This document shows, one piece after another, positions 12,701 through 24,509 of a stretch of DNA of 64,000 nucleotides (position 1 is its first letter; every line of letters begins with the position of its first letter). A program made the position numbers and the translations under genes. The notes under the pieces are model-generated. The model was not told the DNA's origin. It saw only the letters and a list, made by a program, of their open reading frames with translations, and searched no databases. This DNA comes from Sipunculus nudus (taxonomy: Eukaryota > Annelida > Sipuncula > Golfingiida > Sipunculidae): the NCBI GenBank assembly GCA_026874595.1, contig CM049316.1, forward strand, positions 57,049,676-57,113,675. The letters are read 5' to 3'.

Positions 12701-15700
12701 CGGGCATGAAACACTCCAGTAAGTGTTTGTCACTTATAATATATGCCATATCGGAATACGGGTTACCCTAACCCTTCGGGCATGACATACCCCTTTTAAT
12801 GTTTGTCACTATCACTGTATGCTCTATCCAGGATAAGGGTTTCCTAACCCTCGGGCGTGAAATACTCCTGTAAGTGTTTGTCACTATTCATATATGCTAT
12901 ATCCGATAAAAGGGGTTACCCTAACCGTTCGGATATGAAATACTACAGTAAGTGTATGTCACTATTAATGTATGCTATATCTGAGATACCGGTTACCTTA
13001 ACCCTTCGGGCATGAAATACTACAGTACGTGTTTGCCACTATGAATATATGCTATATCCAGGATACGAGTTACCGTAACCCTTCGGGCATGAAATACTCA
13101 AATAAGTGTTTGTCGTTATTATTATATGCTAAATCCAGGTAGGTGTTTGTCACTATTAATATATGCTATATCCGGGATACGGGTTACCTTAACCCTTCGG
13201 GCAGGAAATACTCCAGTAAGTGTTTGTCAATATTATTATATGCTAAATTCAGGATACGGGTTACCCTAACACATTGGGCATGAAATACTCCAGTAGGTGT
13301 TTGTCACTATTAATATATGCTACATCCGGGATACGGTTTACCCTAACCCTTTGTGTATGGAAAACCCCAGTTAGTGTGTTTTTCCAATAATAATTGATAT
13401 ATCTGGGATACGGGTTACCCTAACCCTTCGGGTATGAAATACTCCAGTAAGTGTTTGTCATTATTAATATATGGTATATCTAGGATACGGGTTACCTAAC
13501 CCTTGGGCGTGAAATACTCCTGTAAGTGTTTGTCACTATTCATATATGCTATATCCTGGATAAGGGTTACCATAACCCTTCGGGCATAAAATACCCCAGT
13601 AAGTGTTTGTCACTATTCATATATGCTATATCCTGGATAAGGGTTACCCTAACCCTTCGGGCATGAAATACTCCAGTAAGTGTTTGTCACTATAAATATA
13701 TGCTATATCCGGAATACGGGTTACCCTAACCCTTCGGGTATAAATACTCCAGTAAGTGTATGTCACTATTATTGTATGCTATATCCTGGAAACGGGTTAC
13801 CCTAACCCTTCGGGTATGAAATACTCCAGTAAGTGTTTGTCATTATTAATATATGGTATATCTAGGATACTGGTTACCTAACCCTTTGGGCAAGAAATAC
13901 TCCAGTAAGTGTTTGTCACTATTAATATATGCTATATCCGGGATACGGGTTACCCTAACCCTTCAGGTATGACTTACTCCTATAAGTGTTTGTCACTATT
14001 AATATATGCTATATCCAGGATACGGGTTACTCTAACCCTTCGGGCATGAAATACTTCAGTGAGTGTTTGTCACTATTAACATATGCTATATCCGGGATAC
14101 GGGTTACCCTAACCCTTAATTCGGGCATGAAATACTCCAGTAGGTGTTTGTCACTATTAATATATGCTATATCCAGGATACAGTTTCCCCTAACCCTTTG
14201 TGTATGAAAATCCAAAGTAAGTGTGTGTTAGTATAAATATATGATATATCTGGGATACGGGGATCCATAACCCTTCTCGCATGAAATACCCTAATATGTA
14301 TTTGTTACATTTAATGAAAGCTAATCCGGGATATGGGTTACCCTTACCATTCTGGCATAAAATACTCCAGTAAGTGTTTGTCACTATTAAAATATATGCT
14401 ATATCAGGAACAAGGGTTACCCTAACCTATTTTGCATGAAATACTGCAGTAGGTCTTTGTCACTATTAATATATGCTACATCTGGGATACTGGTTACCCT
14501 AATCCTTCGAGCGTGATATACACCAGCAAGTGTTTGTCACTTATAATATATGCCATACTCGGAATACGGGTTGCCCTAACCCTTCGGGCATGACATACCC
14601 CTTTAAGTGTTTGTCACTATAAATATATGGTATATCCAGGATATGGGTTAGGTTTTCCCTCCGGGAATGAAATATTCCAGTAAGTGTTTGTCCCTTTTAA
14701 TATATGCTATATCCGGGAAACGGGTTACCCTAACCCTCCTTCAGGCATGACTTACTCCTATAAATGTTTGTCGCTATTAATATATGGTATATCTAGAATA
14801 CGGGTTACCCTAACCCTTCGGGCATCAAATACTCCAGTTGGTGTTTGTCACTATTAATATATGCTATATCCGGGATACGGGTTACCCTAACCCTTCGGTC
14901 ATGAAAAACTCCAGTAAGTGTTTGTCACTTATAATATATGCCATATCCGGAGTACGGGTTAACCTAACTCTTCTGGCATAAAATAACCCCATAAGTGTTT
15001 GTCACTATTAATATATGCTATATCCGGGAAACGGGTTACCCTAACCCTTCGGGCATGAAATACTCCACAAAATGTTTGTCATTATTATTATGTGCTATAT
15101 CTGGGGTAACGGCATGAAATACTCCAGTGAGTGTTTGTCACTTTTAATATATGCTATATCCGGGATACGGGTTACCCTAACCCTTCGGGCATGAAATACT
15201 CCAGTAAGTGTTTTTCACTTATAATATATGCAATATCCGGAAAACAGGTTACCCTAACCCTTCGGACATGACATACCCCTTTAAGTGTTTGTCACTATTA
15301 ATATATGCTCTATCCGGGATAAGGGTTCCCTAACCCTCGGGCGTGAAATACTCCTTTAAGGGTTTGTCACTATTCATATATTCTATATCCAAGATAAGAG
15401 TTACCCTAAACCTTCGGGCATAAAATACCCCCGTATTTGTCCCTATTAATATATGCTATATCCGGGATTCGGGTTAGCCTAACCCTTCGGGCATGAAATA
15501 CTCCATTAAGTGTTTGTCACTTATAATATATGCAATATCCGGAAAACGGGTTACCCTAACCCTTCGGGCATGACATACAACTTTAAGTGTTTGTCACTTT
15601 TAATATATGCTCTATCCAGGGTAAAGGTTCCCTATCACTCGGGCGTGAAATACTCCAGTAAGTGTTTGTCACTATTCATATATGCTATATCCAGGATGCG

Positions 15701-18700
15701 GGTTAGCCAAACCCTTTGGGCATGAGATACTCCAGTAGGTGTTTGTCATTATTAATATATGCTATATCCGGGATACGGGTTCCCTAACCCTTCGGGCATG
15801 AAATACTCCAGTAAGTGTTTGTCACTTATAATATATGCAATATCCGGAAAACGGGTTACCCTAACCCTTCGGGCATGACATGCAACTTTAAGAGTTTGTC
15901 ACTATTAATATATGCTCTATCCAGGATAAGGGTTCCCTATCACTCGGGCGTGAAATACTCCAGTAAGTGTTTGTCACTATTCATATATGCTATATCCAGG
16001 ATACTGGTTACCCTAACCCTTTGTGCATGAAATACTCCAGTAGGTGTTTGTCATAATTAATATATGCTATATCCGGGATACGGGTTACCCTAACCCTTCG
16101 GGCTTGAATTACTCCAGTAGGTGTTTGTCACTATTAATATATGCTATATTCAGGATACGGGTTACCCTAACCCTTCGGGCATAAAATACTCCAGTGAGTG
16201 TTTGTCCCTATTAATATATGCTATATCCGGGATACGGGTTACCCTAACCTTTCAGACATGACTTACTCCTATAAATGTTTGTCGCTATTAATATATGCTA
16301 TATCTAGGATACGGGTTACCCTAACCCTTCATGCATGAAATACTCCAGTGGGTATTTGTCACTATTAATATATGCTTTATCCGGGATACGGGTACCCTAA
16401 CCCGTAGGGCATTAAATACTCCAGTTAGTGATTGTCACTTATAATATATGCAATATCCGGAAAACGGGTTACCCTAACCCTCTGGCCATGACATACAACT
16501 TTATTACATTGTCACTATTAATATAAGCTCTATCCGGGATAAGGGTTCCCTAACCCTCGGGCGTGAAATACTCCTTTAAGGGTTTGTCACTATTCATATA
16601 TGCTATATCCAAGATAAGGGTTACGCTAACCCTTCGAGCATAAAATACCCCCGTGTTTGTCACTATTAATGTATGCTATATCCGGGATACGGGTTACCCT
16701 AACCTTTCGGGCATGAAATACTCCAGTAAGTGTTTGTCACTTATAATATATGCAATATCCGGAAAACTGGTTACCCTAACCCTTCGGGCATGACATACCA
16801 CTTTAAGTGTTTGTCACTATTAATATATGCTCTATCCACGATAAGGGTTCCCTATCACTCGTGCGTGAAATACTCCAGTAAGTGTTTGTCACTATTCATA
16901 TATGCTATATCCAGGATACGAGTTACCCTAACCCTTTGTGCATGAAATACTCCAGTAGGTGTTTGTCATTATTAATATATGCTATATCCGGGATACGGGT
17001 TACCCTAACCCTTCGGACATGAAATACTCCAGTAAGCGTTTGTCACTTATAATATATGCAATATCCGGAAAACGGGTTACCCTAACCCTTCGGGCATGAC
17101 ATAAAACTTTACGTGTTTGTCACTATTAATATATGCTCTATCCAGGATAAGTGTACCTATCACTCGGGCGTGAAATACTCCAGTAAGTGTTTGTCACTAT
17201 TCATATATGCTATATTCAGGATACGGGTTACCCTAACCCTTTGGGCATGAAATACTCCAGTAGGTGTTTGTCAGTATTAATATATGCTATATCCGGGATA
17301 CGGGTACCCTAACCCTTCGGGCTTGAAATACTCCAGTAGGTGTTTGTCACTATTAATATATGCTATATTCAGGATACGGGTTACCCTAACCCTTCGGGCA
17401 TGAAATACTCCAGTGAGTGTATGTCCCTTTTAATATATGCTATATCCGGGATACGGGTTACCCTAACCTTTCAGGCATGACTTACTCCTATAAATGTTTG
17501 TCTTTATTAATATATGCTATATCTAGGATACGGGTTACCTTAACCCTTCATGCATGAAATACTCCAGTGGGTATTTGTCACTATTAATATATGCTTTATC
17601 CGGGATACGGGTACCCTAACCCGTCGGGCATGAAATACTCCAGTAAGTGATTGTCGCTTATAATATATGCAATATCCGGAAAACGGGTTACCCTAACCCT
17701 TCGGGCATGACATACAACTTTAAGTGTTTGTCACTATTAATATATGCTCTATCCAGGGTAAGGGTTCCCTATCACTCGGGCGTGAAATACTCCAGTAAGT
17801 GTTTGTCACTATTCATATATGCTATATCCAGGATGCGGGTTACCCTAACCCTTTGGGCATGAGATACTCCAGTAGGTTTTTGTCATTATTAATATATGCT
17901 ATATCCGGGATACGGGTTACCCTAACCCTTCGGGCATGAAATACTCCAGTAAGTGTTTGTCACTTATAATATATGCTATATCCGGAAAACGGGTCACCCT
18001 AACCCTTCGGGCATGACATGCAACTTTAAGAGTTTGTCACTATTAATATATGCTCTATCCAGGATAAGGGTTCCCTATCACTCGGGCGTGAAATACTCCA
18101 GTAAGTGTTTGTCACTATTCATATATGCTATATCCAGGATACGGGTTACCCTAACCCTTTGTGCATGAAATACTCCAGTAGGTGTTTGTCATTATTAATA
18201 TATGCTATATCCGGGATACGGGTTACCCTAACCCTTCGGGCTTGAAATATTCCAGTAGGTGTTTGTCACTATTAATATATGCTATATTCAGGATACGGGT
18301 TACCCTAACCCTTCGGGCATGAAATACTCTAGTGAGTGTTTGTCCCTATTAATATATGCTATATCCGGGATACGGGTTACCCTAACCTTTCAGACATGAC
18401 TTACTCCTATAAATGTTTGTCGCTATTAATATATGCTATATCTAGGATACGGGTTACCCTAACCCTTCATGCATGAAATACTCCAGTGGGTATTTGTCAC
18501 TATTAATATATGCTTTATCCGGGATACGGGTACCCTAACCCGTAGGGCATGAAATACTCCAGTTAGTGATTGTCACTTATAATATATGCAATATCCGGAA
18601 AACGGGTTACCCTAACCCTTTGGCCATGACATACAACTTTATTACATTGTCACTATTAATATATGCTCTATCCGGGATAAGGGTTCCCTAACCCTCGGGC

Positions 18701-19690
18701 GTGAAATACTCCTTTAAGGGTTTGTCACTATTCATATATGCTATATCCAAGATAAGGGTTACCCTAACCCTTCGGGCATAAAATACCCCCGTGTTTGTCG
18801 CTATTAATGTATGCTATATCCGGGATACGGGTTACCCTAACCTTTCGGGCATGAAATACTCCAGTAAGTGTTTGTCACTTATAATATATGCAATATCCGG
18901 AAAACTGGTTACCCTAACCCTTCGGGCATGACATACAACTTTAAGTGTTTGTCACTATTAATATATGCTCTATCCAGGATAAGGGTTCCTAACACTCGGG
19001 CGTGAAATACTCCAGTAAGTGTTTGTCACTATTCATATATGCTATATTCAGGATACGGGTTACCCTAACCCTTTTGGCATGAAATACTCCAGTAGTTGTT
19101 TGTCAGTATTAATATATGCTATATCCGGGATACGGGTACCCTAACCCTTCGGGCTTGAAATACTCCAGTAGGTGTTTGTCACTTTTAATATATGCTATAT
19201 TCAGGATACGGGTTACCCTAACCCTTCGGGCATGAAATACTCCAGTGAATGTTTGTCTTTATTAATATATGCTGTATCTAGGATACGGGTTACCTTAACC
19301 CTTCATGCATGAAATACTCCAGTGGGTATTTGTCACTATTAATATATGCTTTATCCGGGATACGGGTACCCTAACCCGTCGGGCATGAAATACTCCAGTA
19401 AGTGATTGTCGCTTATAATATATGCAATATCCGGAAAACGGGTTACCCTAACCCTTTGGGCATGACATACAACTTTATGTGTTTGTCACTATTAATATAT
19501 ACTCCATCCAGGATAAGGGTTCCGTAACCCTTCGGGCATGAAAAACTCCAGTTTTTGTCACTTATAATATATGCCATATCTGGAGAACAGGTTACCCTAA
19601 TCCTTCGGGCATGACATACTCCTTTAAGTGTTTGTCACTATTAATATATGCTATATCCGGGAAACGGGTTACCCTAACCCTTCGGGTATG
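9740..19690 (+). repeat. Satellite array 2 (76-bp unit with telomere-like motif)
   Basis: About 130 tandem copies of a 76-bp unit. In order the unit reads ATGAAATACTCCAGTAAG, TGTTTGTCACTATTAATATA, TGCTATATCCGGGATAC, GGGTTACCCTAACCCTTCGG. It contains CCCTAACCC, 1.5 copies of the metazoan telomere repeat in CCCTAA orientation, embedded in the inverted repeat GGGTTA-CCC-TAACCC. The next bases, CCCTTCGGG, can also fold back. It abuts array 1 with almost no spacer (9722-9740). All ORFs inside are repeat artefacts. Variant units such as 'aatatccggaaaacggg' and 'gcgtgaaatactcc' recur in order towards the right end. Confidence 0.97.
15500..19690 (+). repeat. Higher-order repeat (about 2,137 bp) in satellite array 2
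   Basis: Specific variant monomers recur at a fixed distance. The block at 15510 recurs at 17647 (2,137 bp), that at 15815 at 17953 (2,138 bp), and the 'acttactcctataaatg' variant at 16261 recurs at 18399 (2,138 bp). This equals 28 monomers of 76 bp. A shorter 12-monomer spacing (915-917 bp) separates 15815, 16730 and 17647. The pattern indicates unequal exchange or block duplication more recent than the monomer array. Confidence 0.85.
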
Positions 19691-20713
19691 AAATATGGTT
19701 GTTGCAAGAGGCAGTACATGCTAGGAACACCCATGTTCAAATCACATTGGGGTGATGACAGAGCAGTAGCATTGATCCAGGGCATTATAAAATGTCTCTC
19801 CTGAGAATGTTGAATGTAGCCTTATCTTATGGGCCAAGAATAACCAATAATTTTGGTACTGACTTTGGAACATTATTAAGCACAATTTTGGTATCTAAGC
19901 CCATCTTCAATAAAAGGGATATTAAACTAAGTGCATCACACAGGAGTCATGTTTCAAGTTGTCCATAATGTAACACGTAGTGAACCCATCTGCAATATAT
20001 TAGCCTTGTATGCATATGATTTTTGCAAAACACAAACTGTACAGAAAGATTTCTTACATCATGAATGTAATCTGTTGTAAATTGTCTCAATTGGATAGAG
20101 AATTGGGCATCTGTTGACAATAATAAGCAAAAAAAAAATAAATAAATAAAAATCTGTCTTTAAAAAAGTGGAGTAATTAAATAAAACTATCCTAGGATCA
20201 GAAGGACACGTCAGAGAAACACTGTATTATTAGGTGTTTGTATAAGCGGCATAATATAACACCCTATTGTTGTGGATATGTGGTTAGTGTGAGGATGTAA
20301 ATATAGTTTGGGGGGGGGGGGGTTCAAGCCAAGAAATAGAGCAAATAATTTTTATGGATACTGTGGCAACTGCCAAGGCAAAAACATCTTACTATTTAAA
20401 AAAAAGATGAGTTACTGCTATATGTGTTGGTGGAAGTGATGTAAAGAAACTTATGAATATTTTTAACCATTGTATGTGTTAATATAAATGGAGCGGGTCA
20501 TGTACTGTATATATTACAGACATTTATATCATTGGCCCTATGAAGAAGTCAAAAACATGGCAGGGAGATTGCATAAGTCATGATGATAATGAGTATAAAA
20601 ATTGAATGAGGTCTGTATGTAAAATAAAAGTTTAAAGAAGGGGATGCCAGTTGAGTTTTTTTAGCACAATAAATATTTAGCAATTGATGAACTGCAAAAA
20701 TTGTATTTGGGCA
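19691..20713. other. Unique spacer between satellite segments
   Basis: Non-repetitive, AT-rich sequence with a G run near 20310-20321 and an A-rich stretch near 20130. No coding region recognised. It interrupts the 76-bp satellite, which resumes in degenerate form at about 20714. Confidence 0.5.
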
Positions 20714-21360
20714 ATAATATACGCTTTATACGGTTATGGGTTACCCTAACCCTTCAGACAAGAAATAACCAATGTGTTTATCACTGTTAATATATGGTAT
20801 CTTACAGACAGGGTGACCCTTAGTCTTCGACATAAAATATTAGAGATATTGTTAGTAACTATTAATATATGCCCTTCAAGGATACAGGTAACCTTACCTA
20901 CGGACATGAAATACTCCAGTCAGTGCTCCTCACTGGTGATATATGCTATATCCGGGATATAGGTTACTCAAACCCTTCTGTCATTAAATACTCCAGTAAG
21001 TGTTGTTCACTATTAAAATGTGCTGAATCTAGGATATGGGTTACCTGAACCCTTTATGCATGTATACTGGAGTGTTTGTCACTATTAATATATGCTAAAT
21101 GCAAGATACGGGTTAACCTCCGCCTTCAAACTTGAATTACTCCAATAAGTCTTTTTAACTAATAATAAATGGTATATCTGGGATACGGTTTACCCTAACC
21201 CTTCAAATTTTAAATCACCAATCAGACTATACTCCAGGAAGTATTAATATAAGGTATATCTGGGATACGGGTTACCCTAACCCTTCAGGTGTGAATACTC
21301 CAGTAAGTCTTTGTCACTATTAATATATGCTACATCCAGGCTACAGGATACCTTAATATT
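20714..21360 (+). repeat. Degenerate outlying copies of the 76-bp satellite
   Basis: About eight diverged units keep 'gggttaccctaaccctt', 'tgtttgtcactattaatata' and 'tatccgggata' elements, but with many substitutions and small indels. This is the eroded edge expected outside a homogenised array. Confidence 0.85.
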
Positions 21361-21596
21361 TTAATATAACATGTAGAGACATAGATGGAACGGACAACAG
21401 CAATGCAATGAAGTAAGAGAAGTGAACAGCAAATGCATCACACATGAATCAGTGACTTTATATTATAAATATAAACATATAGAATTTCTGCGAGATATAA
21501 ATTATTATAGAGTAATGCATAAGTACCTGAAATCAGGACATTAGAATGAAATCTGGACAGTTCTAATCCTGAAAGTGTTGGATGTTCATCAGAATT

Positions 21597-21893
21597 AGAA
21601 CTAATGCTAATCACCAAATATGAATTAATGGAGAAAGTTTTACAGACAAACATGTGACCAACCCCAAAATAAATGTGCAATATTGTGTATAAACAGAAGA
21701 TTCATATAAGAACGATTCTGACATAAACGTAATATTTGCACTCTGTCATGATATTTATACCGGTGCAAGGACTTCAGATTACGCCCCCCCCCCCTCTCAG
21801 GTTACCCCCCATTAATCTGAAATCGATTTCAGATTACCCCCGGGGGTAGCCTGAACCTGATTTCAGGTTACCCCCCTACATTTCAGATTGTCC
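21597..21893. repeat. C-run/palindrome repeat, copy 1
   Basis: About 295 bp, nearly identical to 25273-25563. The shared start is 'agaactaatgct' and the shared end is 'cccccct' plus 'catttca'. It contains a C run at about 21783-21796. It also holds a perfect 24-bp palindrome built from TAATCTGAAATC and its complement, GATTTCAGATTA, followed by ACCCCCGGGGGT. The copy at 25273 sits inside a LINE coding region, which shows that this block moves as a unit. Confidence 0.8.
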
Positions 21894-21899
21894 CCCTCA

Positions 21900-22495
21900 C
21901 CGATCAAGCTGATATGATTACTTTTTGTGTAAGTAGCTAGGAGCTCACCGCTCCAAATATATATTTATTTACAACATCCTCATCTGGCTGGTGATATAGT
22001 GGTCAGCTCTGTCGGGCCGTACATGGGTCTCTCTGTCCGTAACCTCTTCGTAACACGTATTATCTCAAAACGTTACTCACATCCCATTTTAATTAACTTG
22101 GCAGGTGTATTCATTTATAATTGCAGGCACTTTGTAAGATAGAAACTAGGGCTGTATCAATATATCGAAATATCGATACGAATCGATACGCGACATCGAT
22201 ACGATAACCGAAATGTGTTGCATGCTGTATCGGTCGTATCGATGTAAAACATTGATTGCTAACGAATAGGGATATGAATCAAAGTTCAAATATAACCTTG
22301 ATGATTTATAAAAATAAATGCATTGTATATTTGTTGTTTTGCCTTTAACGACTTGATTAGAAATGTTTATACGCATGCACGTCAGTACTTCAATGAAAAG
22401 CAGGTGCATGTAAGCGATAATAGGAAAATGATACAAGGTACATTCACGTCTATATCCTATATATGTGTGTGTGGGTGTGACACTTAATCGCTTTA
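21900..22495. other. Possible DNA-transposon end with TATCGATA-rich sequence
   Basis: From about 22149 'agggctgtatcaatatatcg' is followed by dense CGATAC/GTATCG inverted motifs up to about 22245. Such termini are common on invertebrate DNA transposons, but I did not find the partner end or a target duplication. The rest of the stretch shows nothing recognisable. The 127-aa minus ORF at 22146-22529 runs through this repeat and is not credible. Confidence 0.3.
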
Positions 22496-22497
22496 TG

Positions 22498-22901
22498 ATA
22501 CAGTGAAACCGCGGGTTGCAGGCGGACACCTCACGGACACATTTTGGGCCGACGGAGCGTTTTTACTACTTTTTAAACCCCATTAAGGCCAGGCCACACC
22601 GAACGCTGCCCTGCGCCGCAAAGCGCTGCAAATAAACGGCTGAGCACTTTTGCGGCGCTGCAAAGCGGAGAAAGTTGAACTTTTATCAGCTTTGTTTTGA
22701 CGGGCTGTAACATATAATTAAGGTTTAATATTAAAGGAAAAATACCGGTGTTTATGGTTGATAAAATCCAATACTTGAGTCTCCGACATGTTGCCGCAGC
22801 CGGACTTCCTGGGCCCGACTCCCTCTGGGGCGGACACCCCGCTACAACGAACAAATTGTCCAGTTCCCGTGAATGTCTTCCCCAGAGGGGTTTCACTGTA
22901 T
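22498..22901. mobile_element. MITE, pogo/Tigger-like terminal inverted repeats
   Basis: The left end reads TACAGTGAAACC (from 22498) and the right end GGTTTCACTGTA (to about 22901), a 12-bp terminal inverted repeat at a TA dinucleotide. Subterminal 'GGCGGACACC' occurs on both sides in opposite orientation context. Length is about 404 bp with no transposase. CAGTGAAACC ends with TA target duplication are typical of the pogo branch of Tc1/mariner. Inside lies a GC-rich block, 'ggccaggccacaccgaacg', that resembles another transposon terminus, so a nested insertion is possible. Confidence 0.65.
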
Positions 22902-22989
22902 ATCATTTATCTCTTTTTTTTATTATTTTCGCAGTCAGTAATAGGTTACTTGAAACTCCCAAGTTTCACATCAGACGTGAAATAAATGG

Positions 22990-23247
22990 TTGAAGCCTGG
23001 GGACGAATTCTGTTCACACACGAGATTGACTCACTCCAAAAAAGCTATAAGAATTATCACAAATAGCAAATACAATGCCAACAGTGAACCGATTGTTAAA
23101 TTATTAAAAATCCTAAAAATTAACGACATCTTCAGACTAAATATATTAAAATTTGACTATAATTTCTGCCATGAATCAGTTTCAAAATATTTACAAATAT
23201 TTAATTTTTCAACAAGGACTATGACACACGAACGAAACGAGAATTAG
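22990..23247 (+). pseudogene. LINE reverse transcriptase 3' fragment
   Basis: Conceptual translation gives KKAIRIITNSKYNANSEP, then LKILKINDIFRLNILKF and a later TRTMTHERNEN stretch. That is the region after the RT fingers and palm in CR1/Jockey-like non-LTR retrotransposons. The upstream 'WGRILFTHEIDSLQK' part is in another frame, so there is a frameshift near 23040. It is a dead fragment with no visible EN or catalytic RT motif. Confidence 0.7.
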
Positions 23248-23249
23248 TC

Positions 23250-24345
23250 TAAGCCATAAAAAATTAGCTTTTACCAATAACAAACTATAATTTCAGTAAT
23301 TCAAGTTGTAAATCTTCCCAGTTTGTTGCCAATTTCCTCATTAAAACATATAGTCTCAAATATTAAGAATGTATAATCATTTAACCACCATATTTATGTA
23401 CATTTTCTCTCTCTCTCTCCATGTTTCATGCACAGGGGGCTGTTGTGTCGGCGCATTAAAATCCTTAACAACAGTCCCTAGACATAATAAAAACAAAAAT
23501 ATTGACAAACATATTGAATATATTTAGTATGGATGCTTTACTTTTATGTCTAAAAAAATATTCTCTCTCTCACTCTATCTCTCTCTCTCACTAATGGATT
23601 CAGCGGTCTAAAATTAAAAAATTATTAATAATCAGTGGCTTTGGAACACTAAAATAAATATATTTTATAGGTTAAACATTGATTTATGTTAAAATAAAAG
23701 AAGGAAAACCATTCAAGTGGGCAACTACAACATAGAGACACGACATATTAAAATTACATATAACACGCGATAAATTATGTATAAATTGTTCTTCTACCAT
23801 GACAAAACACGGGACTTTTTATGTCATATTTTTATAATTTAAATTCGTCAAAATTTCCTCCGATCGTTTTTTAGCGGGTTTTTTATTTTGTCTTTCCAAA
23901 AAGGTAATTGTTTCGAATAAAAACCAAAATAAACTGTCTACCATTTTTTCCATGTACAAACCTAATGTCCGACTTCAACGACCTCACTAAACAAGCCAGG
24001 AAGATAGCTGCAGTATGCTTGCCAGTTGCCGTACTTCATGATCACGAAAGATAGCATTTAAATTATGGATGTATTATCATACCCAGTTAATGTGCAAGAC
24101 TGTATGTTTCATTAATAGTTGGTGTATATATAATTTTAAACGGAGAGAGAATGTTTTGTACCTTTTGTTTTACAGGTGTAATGAAAATTTGATGATAATA
24201 ATTATCATCGCTATTTTTTCTATTGTTATTATTATAAAAAGTAGTAGTACTAGTAGAAGTAGTTGTTGTTTATTTTTGTTTGGTTTTAGGTTACTTAAGG
24301 TAATGTAGTTAAGATAAGCATCTAAATAATCATAATTAATCAATT
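23250..24345. other. AT-rich DNA, no gene recognised
   Basis: Contains CT microsatellite tracts at about 23408-23420 and 23562-23592. No coding region recognised. Confidence 0.45.
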
Positions 24346-24455
24346 GGGGGGGGGGGGGGTAATCTGAAATTGGAGGGGGTAATCTGAAATCGATTTCAGA
24401 TTACCCCCCCCCCCCCCCCCGATAATCTGAACGGGGGGTAATTTGAAATCGGTAC
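24346..24455. repeat. G/C-run palindrome module, inverted arrangement
   Basis: G run at about 24346-24358, then two AATCTGAAAT repeats, and a perfect palindrome GGGGGTAATCTGAAATC / GATTTCAGATTACCCCC (34 bp). This is followed by a C run of about 18, 'gataatctgaacgggggg' and 'taatttgaaatc'. The same words occur at 21784-21893 and 25450-25563. Confidence 0.75.
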
Positions 24456-24509
24456 ATCAATTTAAAGGGGGTCACGTAAGCCGACTTCTATGCCTCGACC
24501 AGTATAGAA

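Noticed and set aside
9900-18200. Repeated 60-70-aa ORFs (MFVTYNICNIRKTGYPNPSG type)
   Set aside because: They are translations of the 76-bp satellite; similarity among them reflects the repeat, not a gene family.
5445-19690. Regular spaced repeats resembling a CRISPR array
   Set aside because: Units are contiguous, diverged and without unique spacers; eukaryotic satellite, no cas genes.
22146-22529. 127-aa minus-strand ORF
   Set aside because: Runs through TATCGATA-rich transposon-end sequence and has no domain.
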